From: DASXMR01 sp036495525
GTDB lineage: Bacteria > Actinomycetota > Actinomycetes > Streptosporangiales > Streptosporangiaceae
Direction of reading: 5' to 3'
Length of the DNA stretch: 59,935 nt
Assembly: GCA_036495525.1 (NCBI GenBank)
Contig: DASXMR010000025.1
Span: forward strand, 1 to 59,935
The translations under genes were made by a program, and so were the position numbers. Each line of letters begins with the position of its first letter. Position 1 is the first letter of the stretch. This document shows, piece by piece, positions 24,601 through 32,318 of this stretch. The notes beneath the pieces were generated by a model. The model made no database searches. It had not been told where the DNA came from and worked only from the letters and a program-made list of their open reading frames with translations.

Positions 24601-25410
24601 GACCTGCTGCGCCGCCCGACCAGCACGCCGCAGCCGGAGCGGCCGCTTGCCCCTGGCCGGCTGCGCGGCCAGATCGAGCTGCGCGACGTGCGGTTCCGCT
24701 ACACCGGGCAGCCGCAGGACGCGCTGACCGGTGTTGACCTGACGGTGCGGCCCGGCGAGACGGTCGCGCTGGTCGGCCAGACCGGCGCGGGCAAGTCCAC
24801 CCTGGTCAAGCTCATCGCCCGGTACTACGACGTGACCGGCGGGGCGGTGCTGATCGACGGCACCGACGTGCGCGACCTCGACCTGCCCGGCTACCGGCAC
24901 CAGCTCGGCGTCGTGCCGCAGGAGCCGTACCTGTTCGCCGGCACGATCAGGGACGCGATCGCCTACGGCCGCCCGGACGCTTCCGACGCCGAGGTCGAGG
25001 CAGCGGCCAGGGGCGTCGGCGCCATCGACATGATCGCCCGGCTGCCGGACGGCTTCCGGCACGAGGTAGCCGAGCGCGGCCGCAACCTGTCCGCCGGCCA
25101 GCGTCAGCTGATCGCCCTGGCCAGGGCCTACCTGGTCGACCCGGCGATCCTTCTGCTCGACGAGGCGACCGCGGCCCTTGACCTGGCCGCCGAGGCGGCG
25201 GTGAATCGGGCGACCGAGCGGCTCGCCGCCCGGCGCACGACGCTGGTCGTCGCGCACCGGCTCACCACCGCGTCGCGGGCCGACCGGATCGTGGTGATGG
25301 AAGGCGGCCAGGTCGCCGAGATCGGCAGCCACGACGAGCTGCTGGAGCGAGGCGGGGTCTACGCCGGGCTGTGGTCGTCCTTCATGGGCGACACCGAGCT
25401 GGTCGGCTAA
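21622..25410 (+). CDS. Single-chain double ABC exporter (TMD-NBD-TMD-NBD)
   Basis: The 1262 residues hold two complete ABC-exporter halves in one chain, where most bacteria use two genes. The first membrane domain spans ~20-310. NBD1 has GTSGSGKST (371-379), LSGGQRQ and Walker B ILVLDD, where Asp500 replaces the catalytic Glu. A low-complexity linker (~590-680, Ala/Gly/Pro-rich) leads to the second membrane domain. NBD2 has GQTGAGKST (1052-1060), LSAGQRQ and a full ILLLDE Walker B (Glu1181). One degenerate and one active site is the known pattern of heterodimeric exporters. It is coupled to a MarR regulator, suggesting drug or lipid export. Confidence 0.93.
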   Translation: MTAAENGWLRRLAGYSWRHKNLELVALGGSVVATLVQAAIPLIMAWIVDNTILVPRHPIWVGAAALVAAGLISFGGVYVRRFKGGQLSLDVQHDLRTELFESLSRLDGARQDQLHTGQIVSRSISDLNMIQSLLSMLPMLLGSALLFVLSISIMAFLSPMLTLVALVIAPVLWLIAIASRRRLFPASWDAQQKAADVAAVVDGAVTGVRVVKGFGQEEQETERLEDASSRLYAARVRAVRLTAKFNPALQAVPLFGQVGILALGGWLAIRGSIPLGVFLAFALYIGQMVAPVRALTSLVTIGQQARASVIRVFEVIDSRPVITERPGAGVLPPGTPDVELDDVTFGYVPSQPVLRGLTLRVEPGETLAVVGTSGSGKSTISLLLPRFYDVRGGAVLVGSQDVRDLTLDSLRAAIGLVMEESFLFSDTITANIAYGRPDATAEQVRTAALAAEADDFIAALPQGYDTVIGEQGLTLSGGQRQRVALARALITNPSILVLDDATSAVDATIEAQIHATLRKVMAGRTTLLIAHRRSTLQLADRIAVLDEGRLVDEGTHEELTGRCPLYRMLLAGPGDDAEGIDAGELSYHQSHAPAPSRPDTAGLTAALWPDQPAAEANGADGPGLAAAVPAIGRGMGAAARGGNAAAAQSMLAGIPATPELLAMVDALPPASDRPGVDRDTARAAEPRFTLRRLLRPIAVALLIGLILDGLDAVASIAMPALVRGGVDHGVLAGTFQPIAVFSLIGAAIVGADWVINSIQTTLVGRNGERMLYTLRVKIFSQLQRLGLDFYEHELSGRIMTRMTTDVDALSSFLQTGLITMVNSVLTFAGVLVALLLINFRLGLTLFTIIPVLIAATAAFRVLSSRAYGEARERVSIVNADLQENVAGLRTAQAYRREGRNQQHFGSLSYSYRNSRLRAQRYIALYFPFVQLLSTVAGALILFVAAGEVHSGALSAGGLIAYLLYIDLLFSPIQQLSQVFDGYQQASVGLSRIKDLLRRPTSTPQPERPLAPGRLRGQIELRDVRFRYTGQPQDALTGVDLTVRPGETVALVGQTGAGKSTLVKLIARYYDVTGGAVLIDGTDVRDLDLPGYRHQLGVVPQEPYLFAGTIRDAIAYGRPDASDAEVEAAARGVGAIDMIARLPDGFRHEVAERGRNLSAGQRQLIALARAYLVDPAILLLDEATAALDLAAEAAVNRATERLAARRTTLVVAHRLTTASRADRIVVMEGGQVAEIGSHDELLERGGVYAGLWSSFMGDTELVG

Positions 25411-25494
25411 GCCAAGGCAGCAGAGCCATTTCGGGTCGGTATCAGTTTGGGCACGGCTTGCTCCGGCGATGCTCGGGGTTTACCGTTCTTATAA

Positions 25495-25521
25495 CTTTTC
25501 GTGACTTTCACTTTTTGTGAC
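25495..25521 (+). promoter_or_regulatory. Direct repeat CTTTTYGTGAC upstream of secreted protein
   Basis: CTTTTCGTGAC (25495-25505) and CTTTTTGTGAC (25511-25521) form a near-perfect direct repeat with a 16-base period, in a short AT-rich patch just before the gene starting at 25535. The spacing is about one and a half DNA turns. A regulator binding as a direct-repeat dimer is possible. Confidence 0.45.
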
Positions 25522-25534
25522 CTCGGGGGCGGCC

Positions 25535-26734
25535 ATGAGGGCCTTCGTCCAGCACTTCACTCGTCCCCGCGGCCGCGCGGCCCGCAGCACCTGGCTGGCA
25601 GCCGCTGCCGGTGTCACCGCGGCCAGCCTCGCGCTGGTGGCCGGGATCATGAGCGGCCCGGCCGCAGCCCGGACGGTGTCAGCGGCGGGCGGCGCGACGC
25701 TGGCCATGGGCGCCCGCACACAGCCGATCGGGTCCTCTGGGCACTGGACCGTTCCGTTCCGGTCGCACACCCGCGGCACCTTCCTGCGTGCCATCGTCAC
25801 CCCCGGCCACAAGGACGCCTGGGCATTCGGGGACTCAGGAGCTGGCGTGCACAGCCGGGCTCTGGCTTTGCACTGGCAGGGCGCTGGCTGGCGGACAGCG
25901 CGACTGCCGCACGCGGCCGCCCTGGCGGTGCTGGGAGCGGGCTCATCCTCCCCGGGTAACGTCTGGGTCGTCGGCTCTGACCAGGTGTCGGGCCAGATTC
26001 TCGTGCAGCGCTTTGACGGCCGGCACTGGTCGGTCGTGCCGACACCTACGGACCTGGATGCCAGCAGTCCGGTCGTGATAAGCAGGAACGACGTCTGGGC
26101 GCTAGGCGATACCTCGTGCGAGTCCTCCTCCGGTGGCGGAACGCACTGCAGCACGCTGCTGTGGCACTGGACGGGGAGCAGCTGGTCGCACCAGGCGTTC
26201 AGGTTCGCGCCGACCGCGCTGGCCGCCGTCTCGGCCCGTAACGTCTTGATGATCGGCCGGGCGCGGTACAACGCCAGCGGAGACCCCGCTGGCCCGCTGG
26301 TGGTGCGGCGGTGGAACGGCTCGTCCTGGCGACTGGTGCACGGAGTCCCCCAGCCGCGGAATCTGCGGGCCGGCACCAGCGACGTCGCCATTGGCTCAGC
26401 ACGCGACATCTGGATTGGCCGGCGGCACTGGAACGGCCAGCAGTGGCGGGTCATCCCCGCCCCTCCATCGGGGATGATGTTCGGCGACCCGGAGGTGACC
26501 GACCGTCACGGCGGCGTCTGGCTGGGCCCGTTCGCGCACTGGAACGGCCACGGCTGGATCGACACCTTCCCGTCTCAGCACTCGCCGGTCGGCCACCTGC
26601 TGTCCCAGCACTTCGGCATCTTCTTCGGTGGCCTGGCGCGTATCCCAGGTTCCGACACGGTGCTGGCGGCCGGAGGGATCTCTCGGGGATCCGTCAGCTG
26701 GGCAGTCCTCGCCGCCCACGGCAGGCTTCCCTAG
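25535..26734 (+). CDS. Secreted beta-propeller-like protein of unknown function
   Basis: From ATG 25535 the protein has 399 residues. A long Sec-type leader (RPRGRAARSTWLAAAAGVTAASLALVAGIMS) probably ends at the AAA-RT site. The mature region repeats short Trp/Gly motifs: HWQGAGW, RFDGRHWSVV, HWTGSSWSH, RWNGSSWRLV, HWNGQQWRVI and HWNGHGWID, one per presumed blade. The pattern suggests a secreted six- or seven-bladed propeller, but I do not recognise a named family. GTG 25517 is an in-frame alternative start. It stands alone, convergent with the MFS gene. Confidence 0.8.
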   Translation: MRAFVQHFTRPRGRAARSTWLAAAAGVTAASLALVAGIMSGPAAARTVSAAGGATLAMGARTQPIGSSGHWTVPFRSHTRGTFLRAIVTPGHKDAWAFGDSGAGVHSRALALHWQGAGWRTARLPHAAALAVLGAGSSSPGNVWVVGSDQVSGQILVQRFDGRHWSVVPTPTDLDASSPVVISRNDVWALGDTSCESSSGGGTHCSTLLWHWTGSSWSHQAFRFAPTALAAVSARNVLMIGRARYNASGDPAGPLVVRRWNGSSWRLVHGVPQPRNLRAGTSDVAIGSARDIWIGRRHWNGQQWRVIPAPPSGMMFGDPEVTDRHGGVWLGPFAHWNGHGWIDTFPSQHSPVGHLLSQHFGIFFGGLARIPGSDTVLAAGGISRGSVSWAVLAAHGRLP

Positions 26735-26765
26735 CTAGCTGCCAGCCGCTACAGCCAAAGACTCA

Positions 26766-26805
26766 GGCGCGGGCGGCACTGACTCAGGTCAGTGCCGCCC
26801 GCGCC
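26766..26805. terminator. Strong bidirectional terminator hairpin
   Basis: A perfect 18-bp stem (26766-26783 with 26788-26805) and a TCAG tetraloop lie between convergent genes, 31 bases after one stop and 16 from the other. A T-containing tail (GTCTTGTCGTT) follows on the plus strand. This is the clearest intrinsic terminator in the window. Confidence 0.85.
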
Positions 26806-26821
26806 GTCTTGTCGTTACCGA

Positions 26822-28180
26822 TCAGCCGATGCTCGGCGCGGCCAGCGCCGGCTCCGCGACCGGGGCGGGAACATCGGGCTCGGCCGGCACCGGCTCAGCG
26901 CCGGCACCGGCGCCGGCGCCGGCGGTGACCGGGACCGGGACCGGCTCGGCGACCGGGTGCTGATCCGACCGGGTCCTGCGGACTTCGCGCGGGATCAGCG
27001 CCAGCGCCGAGGCCACGACGATCACGGCGGCCGCACCGTACTCGGTCGCCGGGACGCCGAGCGCCGCGGCGACCGGACCGGCGATCAGCGCCCCAGCCGG
27101 GGTGGCCATCAGCGAGCCGAAGCCGTCGTAGGCCGACACCCTGGCGAGCTTGGCCGGCGGTATCCGCCTGGCGAGCGCCACGGTCCACTGCACCATCATC
27201 ATCTCGATCGCGATGCCGAGCAGCAGCGAGGTGAGGCAGACCGCCGCCAGCGGCCACGGCATCGCGAGCGACAGCGGGGAGAACGCGATCAGCCCGCCGC
27301 TCAGCACCACGAACAGCATCGGCCTGCGCGGCGAGATCCGCAGCGACAGGATGCCGCCGAGGATCAGCCCGGTCGACTCGCAGGCGGCGATCAGGCCCCA
27401 CGCCGCCGGGCCGCCAAGGTCGGTCTTGGCCACCACCGGCCCGAGCACCTGGAACGCGCCGTACCAGGCCATCAGCACCACGGCGAACTGCGCGACGATC
27501 ACCCAAAGCCAGGTGTGCGAGATAAACTCCGACCAGCCTTCCCGCAGGTCGCGGACCATGCCCGTGGCGTGCTCCCGCTCCTGCGCGCGAACCCGGATAG
27601 CGGCCAGCACCGGCAGGGTGGCCAGCATCCCGGCCCCGCACACGGACAGCGCCCAGCCAGGCCCGACTAGCGCAACGCACTCGCCGGCCAGCGCCGCGCC
27701 GCCCATCATCGCGCCGTTCATCGCCAGCCGGCTGACGGCGCTGGCCTGCAGCAGCTGGTCAGCGGTGACCAGCCGGGGCAGCAGCGCCTGCGAGGCCGGG
27801 TAGAACAGCGCCATGCCGGTGCCGGTCATCATCTCCAGCGCGATCATCTGCCAAAGCCGGGGATGACCAGCGAGAACGAGCACGCCGAAGGTGCCCTCGC
27901 CGACCGCGATCATGAGATTCGCGGCGATCAGGACCAGCTGCGGCGCGATCCGGTCCGCGATGACGCCGCCGATCAGCATGAACACCAGCGTCGGCGCCAG
28001 CTGCGCAGCCAGCACGTAGGACAGGTCCCTGGCAGAGCCGGTGCTGTCGAGCACCGCGAACGAGACGCCGACCAGGGAGAACGCGAACGCGCCCGGCGCG
28101 ATCAGCCGCTCGGCGAGCAGCAGCCGGAAGTCCCGTACCGTCAGCACGGGGAACTTGCGCACAAGCGCGCGCGTGAACAT
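26822..28180 (-). CDS. MFS transporter
   Basis: From ATG 28180 the protein has 452 residues and about 12 helices. The start RDFRLLLAERLIAPGAFAFSLVGVSFAVLD and the loop GGVIADRIAPQLVLI fit MFS_1/MFS_3 exporters. A cytoplasmic loop near 190-215 splits the halves. The last ~55 residues are a low-complexity Pro/Val/Ala/Glu tail (PVPVPVTAGAGAGAGAEPVP). The upstream extension to 28240 has no transporter similarity. An inverted repeat GCCGGT-A-ACCGGC at 28226-28238 lies in the promoter region. Substrate unknown. Confidence 0.88.
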   Translation of the reverse strand: MFTRALVRKFPVLTVRDFRLLLAERLIAPGAFAFSLVGVSFAVLDSTGSARDLSYVLAAQLAPTLVFMLIGGVIADRIAPQLVLIAANLMIAVGEGTFGVLVLAGHPRLWQMIALEMMTGTGMALFYPASQALLPRLVTADQLLQASAVSRLAMNGAMMGGAALAGECVALVGPGWALSVCGAGMLATLPVLAAIRVRAQEREHATGMVRDLREGWSEFISHTWLWVIVAQFAVVLMAWYGAFQVLGPVVAKTDLGGPAAWGLIAACESTGLILGGILSLRISPRRPMLFVVLSGGLIAFSPLSLAMPWPLAAVCLTSLLLGIAIEMMMVQWTVALARRIPPAKLARVSAYDGFGSLMATPAGALIAGPVAAALGVPATEYGAAAVIVVASALALIPREVRRTRSDQHPVAEPVPVPVTAGAGAGAGAEPVPAEPDVPAPVAEPALAAPSIG

Positions 28181-28225
28181 GGCGAATCCGTTTCTGTGAC
28201 GAGGCCGACGTTCGATGCTAGCCAA

Positions 28226-28238
28226 GCCGGTAACCGGC
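28226..28238. promoter_or_regulatory. Inverted repeat upstream of the MFS gene
   Basis: GCCGGT-A-ACCGGC has six-base arms around one centre base, 46 bases before the MFS start at 28180. It is a candidate operator, but its regulator is unknown. Confidence 0.35.
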
Positions 28239-28401
28239 AAGCAAACCGTTTACCGATGACACCGCAGGCCGCCGGGCAGGGCGGCTGCGAGCCCGGCCGC
28301 AGGCGCATTGCGGGGACGGCGGCGGCAGGGCGAGCAGGGGCCGGGCGCGGACGGCCGCGTTCATGCGATAGGAAGTTAACGGCCCGGATGAGGGAGAGCC
28401 G

Positions 28402-29163
28402 ATGAGCGACGTGCTGGTACAGCAAGACGGTCCGGTGGCGGTCGTCACGCTGAACCGCCCCCAGCGGCGCAACGCCATCTCCAGCGGGCTGCTCGCCGCC
28501 CTGCGCGGCGTGCTCGCCGAGCTCGACGCGAACCCGGCGGCCGGCGCGATCGTGCTGACCGGCGCCGACCCCGCGTTCTGCGCCGGGCTAGACCTCGGCG
28601 AGCTAGCCGAGTCAGGCAACGCGCTGGCGTCCTCAGCGCACCTCGGCCGGCCCTGGCCGGAGCTGTCCACGCCGCTGATCGGCGCTATCAACGGCCCGGC
28701 CGTCACCGGCGGCCTTGAGCTGGCTCTGACCTGCGACTTCCTGGTCGCGTCCGACCGGGCGTCGTTCGCTGACACGCACGCCAGGGTAGGCATCCAGCCG
28801 GGCTGGGGGATGACCGTGCTGCTGCCCGAGGCCGTCGGGCTGCGCCGGGCACGCGAGATGAGCGGCACAGGTAACTTCATCGGGGCGCAGACGGCGCTGC
28901 AGTGGGGCCTGGTCAACCACGTCGTCCGGCACGCCGAGCTGCTCGGCTTCGCCTGCGGCCTGGCCGCTGACATCGCGTCGAACGACCGCGCTGCGGTCAC
29001 CGCGCTGTACTCGACCTACCGGCAGGGCGCGCTGGTCACCGGCACCGAGGCCGCCGAGCTTGAGCTGCGGGCGCACGCCGCCTGGCACGGCGGCCGGATC
29101 GACCCCGGCCAGGTCGCCGGGCGGCGGGCGGAGGTCATCAGCCGGGGCCGGTCCAGGGCATGA
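28402..29163 (+). CDS. Enoyl-CoA hydratase/isomerase family protein
   Basis: A 253-residue crotonase-fold protein of normal length. Landmarks are VAVVTLNRPQRRNAIS, the oxyanion-hole segment FCAGLDLGELAESG, and INGPAVTGGLELALTCDFLVAS carrying the first catalytic-type Glu. The second position is less conventional (HARVGIQPGWGMTVLLPEAVG), so hydratase, isomerase or another crotonase activity is possible. GAGGGAGAGCC precedes ATG 28402. It is divergent from the MFS gene and 261 bases ahead of the molybdenum hydroxylase operon. Confidence 0.92.
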   Translation: MSDVLVQQDGPVAVVTLNRPQRRNAISSGLLAALRGVLAELDANPAAGAIVLTGADPAFCAGLDLGELAESGNALASSAHLGRPWPELSTPLIGAINGPAVTGGLELALTCDFLVASDRASFADTHARVGIQPGWGMTVLLPEAVGLRRAREMSGTGNFIGAQTALQWGLVNHVVRHAELLGFACGLAADIASNDRAAVTALYSTYRQGALVTGTEAAELELRAHAAWHGGRIDPGQVAGRRAEVISRGRSRA

Positions 29164-29202
29164 CGCCGCAGGTCTTGAGCATGACCGGCAATCCATCCGA
29201 GT

Positions 29203-29232
29203 TTGACCCGTCGTCACTTCATTGGGCACTAT
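29203..29232 (+). promoter_or_regulatory. Possible promoter of the molybdenum hydroxylase operon
   Basis: TTGACC (29203-29208) and CACTAT (29227-29232) are separated by 18 bases in the 261-base gap ahead of the large-subunit gene. The match is moderate and the leader would be long (about 185 bases). Confidence 0.3.
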
Positions 29233-29424
29233 CACCACAGATCACGGACATCACCGCTGGCCCGGCGGCGCGATGACCGGCCAGGCCTGGCTGCCCGGCG
29301 GCCGGGGCGGCGCGGGCTGCGGCCGCCGGCCTGGCCGGGTCCTGGCTGGCCGCAGCCACTGGACGAGCGTGACCGACAACGCGGCGCCAGCTACCGCTGG
29401 ACGCCGGAAGGGAGCTGATCGCCG

Positions 29425-31755
29425 GTGAGCATCCTGGGCACCAGGGTCCTGCGGACGGAGGACCCGCGCTTCCTGACCACCGGCGGCGTCTACACCGAGG
29501 ACGTCGAGGACGAGCGGCTTGCCGGCGCCTGCCACGTGTTCTTCGTCCGGTCACCGATCGCGCACGCCAGAATCAGCCGGATCGACGTCACTGCCGCGCT
29601 GTCGGCACCGGGCGTCGTCGCCGCGTTCACCGGGGCGGACCTGGCTGACCTGCCGGACCTCGGGCCAGCGATACCCGGCATGATGAACGAGCACATGCGG
29701 CACCCGCTGCTGGCCACCGAGAAGGTGCGCTACGTGGGTGACCTGGTGGCCGCCGTCGTGACCGAGCATCCGTACCAGGGCGAAGACGCGATCGAGCTGG
29801 TCGACGTTGACTACGAGCCGCTGCCCGCCGTGGTCGACCTCGAGGACGCCGAGACGGGGAAGGTGCTGCTCTTCGAGCAGGCGGGCACGAACGTGGCCGC
29901 AACCTTCGGCGACCCGGCGGAACTCGACGAGCACCTGTTCGACGGGTGCGAGGTGGTCGTCCGCCAGCGGATCCTGAATCAGCGCGTCGCGCCGGCCCCG
30001 ATGGAGACCAGGGCCGCCGCCGCTGCCTGGGCACAGGACGGGCGGCTCACTGCCTGGATACCCAACCAGGGAGCGCAGGGCACCCGCGGCAGCCTGGCCC
30101 GGATGCTCGGCATCGAGCAAGCGCAGCTGCGGATCATCACGCCGGACGTAGGCGGCGCGTTCGGCGCGAAGTTCGGCGCTGACCCTGAGCATGCCATCGT
30201 GGCCGACGTCGCCCGCCGGCTCAGCCGGCCAGCGCGCTGGTCAGAAACCCGGTACGAGAACCTGATCGCAATGACCCACGGCCGGGCGCAGCTGCAGACG
30301 ATCACCATCGGCGGCAGCCGGGACGGCAAGGTCCAGGCGTACCGGCTTGAGGTGCTGCAGGACTCGGGCGCCTACCCGCGGCTCGGCGCGGTGCTGCCGT
30401 CGCTGACCATCCTGATGGCACCAGGCCCGTACGACATCGAGCGGGCCGAGGCGGTCGCGCGCACCGTGGTCACCACGACCACGCCGCTCGGCGCTTACCG
30501 AGGCGCCGGGCGGCCGGAGGCCACCGCGGCGCTGGAGCGGGCGATCGATCTGTTCGCCACCGAAATCGGCGTAGACCCGGCCGAGGTGCGGCGGCGCAAT
30601 CTGCTGGCCAAGTTCACCGAGCCGCACCAGACCGCGTTCGGCGCGCTGTACGACAGCGGGGACTACACGGCGGCCCTGGACACGGCCCTGACCGCTGCTG
30701 GCTACCAGCAGCTGCGCAAAGAGCAGCAGGAACGAAGAGACCGCGGCGACGTGGTCCAGCTGGGCATCGGCCTGGCCAGCTATGTCGAGATCACCGGCGG
30801 CGGTGACGGCGAGGACGGCGGCCCGCAGGAGAACGCGACCGTCGAGGTGCACCCCGACGGCACCGCGACGATACTGACCGGCACCTCGCCGCACGGGCAG
30901 GGGCACATGACCGCGTGGGCGATGCTGGCCAGCGACAAGCTCGGCATCCCGGTCGACAAGATCTCGCTGAAGTGGGGCGACACCGACCTGATCCCGGAAG
31001 GCGGCGGCACCGGCGGGTCACGCAGCCTGCAGCAGGGCGGCGCCGCGGTCCAGCAGGCCGCCGCTGAGCTGATCGAGGTCGCCAGGGAACGGGCCGCTGA
31101 AAAGCTGGAGGCCAGCGCCGCCGACCTGGTCTTCGACGTCAGCCGTAGTGGCTTCACGGTGGCCGGCGACCCGGACATCGAGGTGCCGCTGGCTGGCCTG
31201 GCCACCGAGGAGCGGCTGCTGGTGCGTGCCGTGTTCTCCGCGCCCGGCGCGACGTTCCCGTTCGGCACCCATGTCGCGGTCGCCGAAGTCGACACCGAGA
31301 CCGGCCGCGCGGTACTGACCAGGATGATCACGGTGGACGACGCCGGATTCGTGCTCAACCCGCTGCTCGCCGAGGGCCAGCGGCACGGCGGGATCGCCCA
31401 GGGCGCGGCGCAGGCGCTGCTGGAAGAAGTCGTCTACGACGCCGACGGCAACCCGCTGACGGCGAGCTTCGCCGACTACCCGTTCCTCTCGGCGACGGAG
31501 ATACCCAGCTTCGAGCTGGCGGACATGGCCACCCCGACCACCTACAACCCGATCGGGGCAAAGGGCATCGGCGAGGCGGGCACGATCGGCGCCACCCCGG
31601 CCGTGCAGAACGCCGTCATCGACGCCGTCGCGCACCTCGGCGTCCGGCACATCGACATGCCCACCACATCCAGGCGGGTCTGGCAGGCGCTGCAGGCCGT
31701 GCGAACTGACAAGTCAGTGGGCTCAGACAACGCAGTGGGATCGGAGAATGCATGA
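29425..31755 (+). CDS. Molybdenum hydroxylase large subunit, form II CO-dehydrogenase-like
   Basis: The 776 residues have the two-part aldehyde oxidase/xanthine dehydrogenase molybdopterin-subunit fold. The active-site loop reads AYRGAGR (357-363), the form II signature; true CO dehydrogenases (form I) have AYxCSFR. VGGAFGAKF and the C-terminal catalytic Glu717 in KGIGEAGTIG are present. It oxidises an unknown substrate, perhaps an aldehyde or heterocycle, at a Mo centre in the cytoplasm. GTG 29425 follows GGAAGGGAGC. It overlaps the 2Fe-2S subunit gene by four bases. A CO dehydrogenase label would be unsafe. Confidence 0.93.
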   Translation: MSILGTRVLRTEDPRFLTTGGVYTEDVEDERLAGACHVFFVRSPIAHARISRIDVTAALSAPGVVAAFTGADLADLPDLGPAIPGMMNEHMRHPLLATEKVRYVGDLVAAVVTEHPYQGEDAIELVDVDYEPLPAVVDLEDAETGKVLLFEQAGTNVAATFGDPAELDEHLFDGCEVVVRQRILNQRVAPAPMETRAAAAAWAQDGRLTAWIPNQGAQGTRGSLARMLGIEQAQLRIITPDVGGAFGAKFGADPEHAIVADVARRLSRPARWSETRYENLIAMTHGRAQLQTITIGGSRDGKVQAYRLEVLQDSGAYPRLGAVLPSLTILMAPGPYDIERAEAVARTVVTTTTPLGAYRGAGRPEATAALERAIDLFATEIGVDPAEVRRRNLLAKFTEPHQTAFGALYDSGDYTAALDTALTAAGYQQLRKEQQERRDRGDVVQLGIGLASYVEITGGGDGEDGGPQENATVEVHPDGTATILTGTSPHGQGHMTAWAMLASDKLGIPVDKISLKWGDTDLIPEGGGTGGSRSLQQGGAAVQQAAAELIEVARERAAEKLEASAADLVFDVSRSGFTVAGDPDIEVPLAGLATEERLLVRAVFSAPGATFPFGTHVAVAEVDTETGRAVLTRMITVDDAGFVLNPLLAEGQRHGGIAQGAAQALLEEVVYDADGNPLTASFADYPFLSATEIPSFELADMATPTTYNPIGAKGIGEAGTIGATPAVQNAVIDAVAHLGVRHIDMPTTSRRVWQALQAVRTDKSVGSDNAVGSENA

Positions 31756-32318
31756 TGCGGGTTGACCTGACCGTCAACGGCCAGCCGCGGTCCGACGAGG
31801 TCGAGCCACGGTTGCTGCTGGTGCACTACCTGCGCGAGATGCTCGGCCTGCGGGCTGCGAACGTGGGCTGCGACACCACCTCGTGCGGTGCCTGCACCGT
31901 GCTGCTGGACGGCACGTCGGTGAAGTCATGCACGGTGCTGACGGTGCAGGCGGCCGGCCAGCAGGTGATCACCGCCGAGGGGATCGGCAACGCCGAGCAG
32001 CTGCACCCGGTGCAGGCCGCGTTCCGCGCTGAGCACGGGCTGCAGTGCGGGTTCTGCACGCCGGGCATGGTCATGGCCACGATTGGCCTGCTGTCGGAGA
32101 ACCCGCACCCGACCGAGGCCCAGGTGCGCGAAGGGCTGGAGGGCAACCTCTGCCGGTGCACCGGCTACCACACCATCGTCCGCGCGGTGCTCGCGGCCGC
32201 CCAGGCGGGCAACGACGGCGCGGCAGCGGAGAACGGGACGGGTGGCACCCAAGCGGCCGGCGGCGGGACGGCCGACGGCGCGGCGACCGGCGGCGAGCAG
32301 GACCGGGTGCGCGCATGA
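31752..32318 (+). CDS. Molybdenum hydroxylase [2Fe-2S] small subunit
   Basis: The protein has 188 residues. A plant-ferredoxin-type cluster is bound by Cys40, Cys45, Cys48 and Cys60 (CDTTSCGAC). The second, all-helical cluster domain uses Cys99, Cys102, Cys134 and Cys136 (CGFC, CRCTGYH). The last ~40 residues are a Gly/Ala/Thr-rich extension beyond the usual CoxS length of ~160. It carries electrons from the Mo centre to FAD. Both ends overlap neighbours by four bases (ATGA), indicating tight coupling in L-S-M order. Confidence 0.95.
   Translation: MMRVDLTVNGQPRSDEVEPRLLLVHYLREMLGLRAANVGCDTTSCGACTVLLDGTSVKSCTVLTVQAAGQQVITAEGIGNAEQLHPVQAAFRAEHGLQCGFCTPGMVMATIGLLSENPHPTEAQVREGLEGNLCRCTGYHTIVRAVLAAAQAGNDGAAAENGTGGTQAAGGGTADGAATGGEQDRVRA

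Noticed and set aside
22000..25332. Very long minus-strand open frame opposite the double ABC exporter gene (734 codons)
   Set aside because: It is antisense to a clear coding gene, has Arg/Gln/Asp/Gly-rich composition from high-GC codon mirroring, and shows no family motif.
26792..28405. Plus-strand frames opposite the MFS gene, Gln/Arg/His-rich
   Set aside because: Composition typical of antisense shadows; the opposite strand gives a clear 12-helix transporter.
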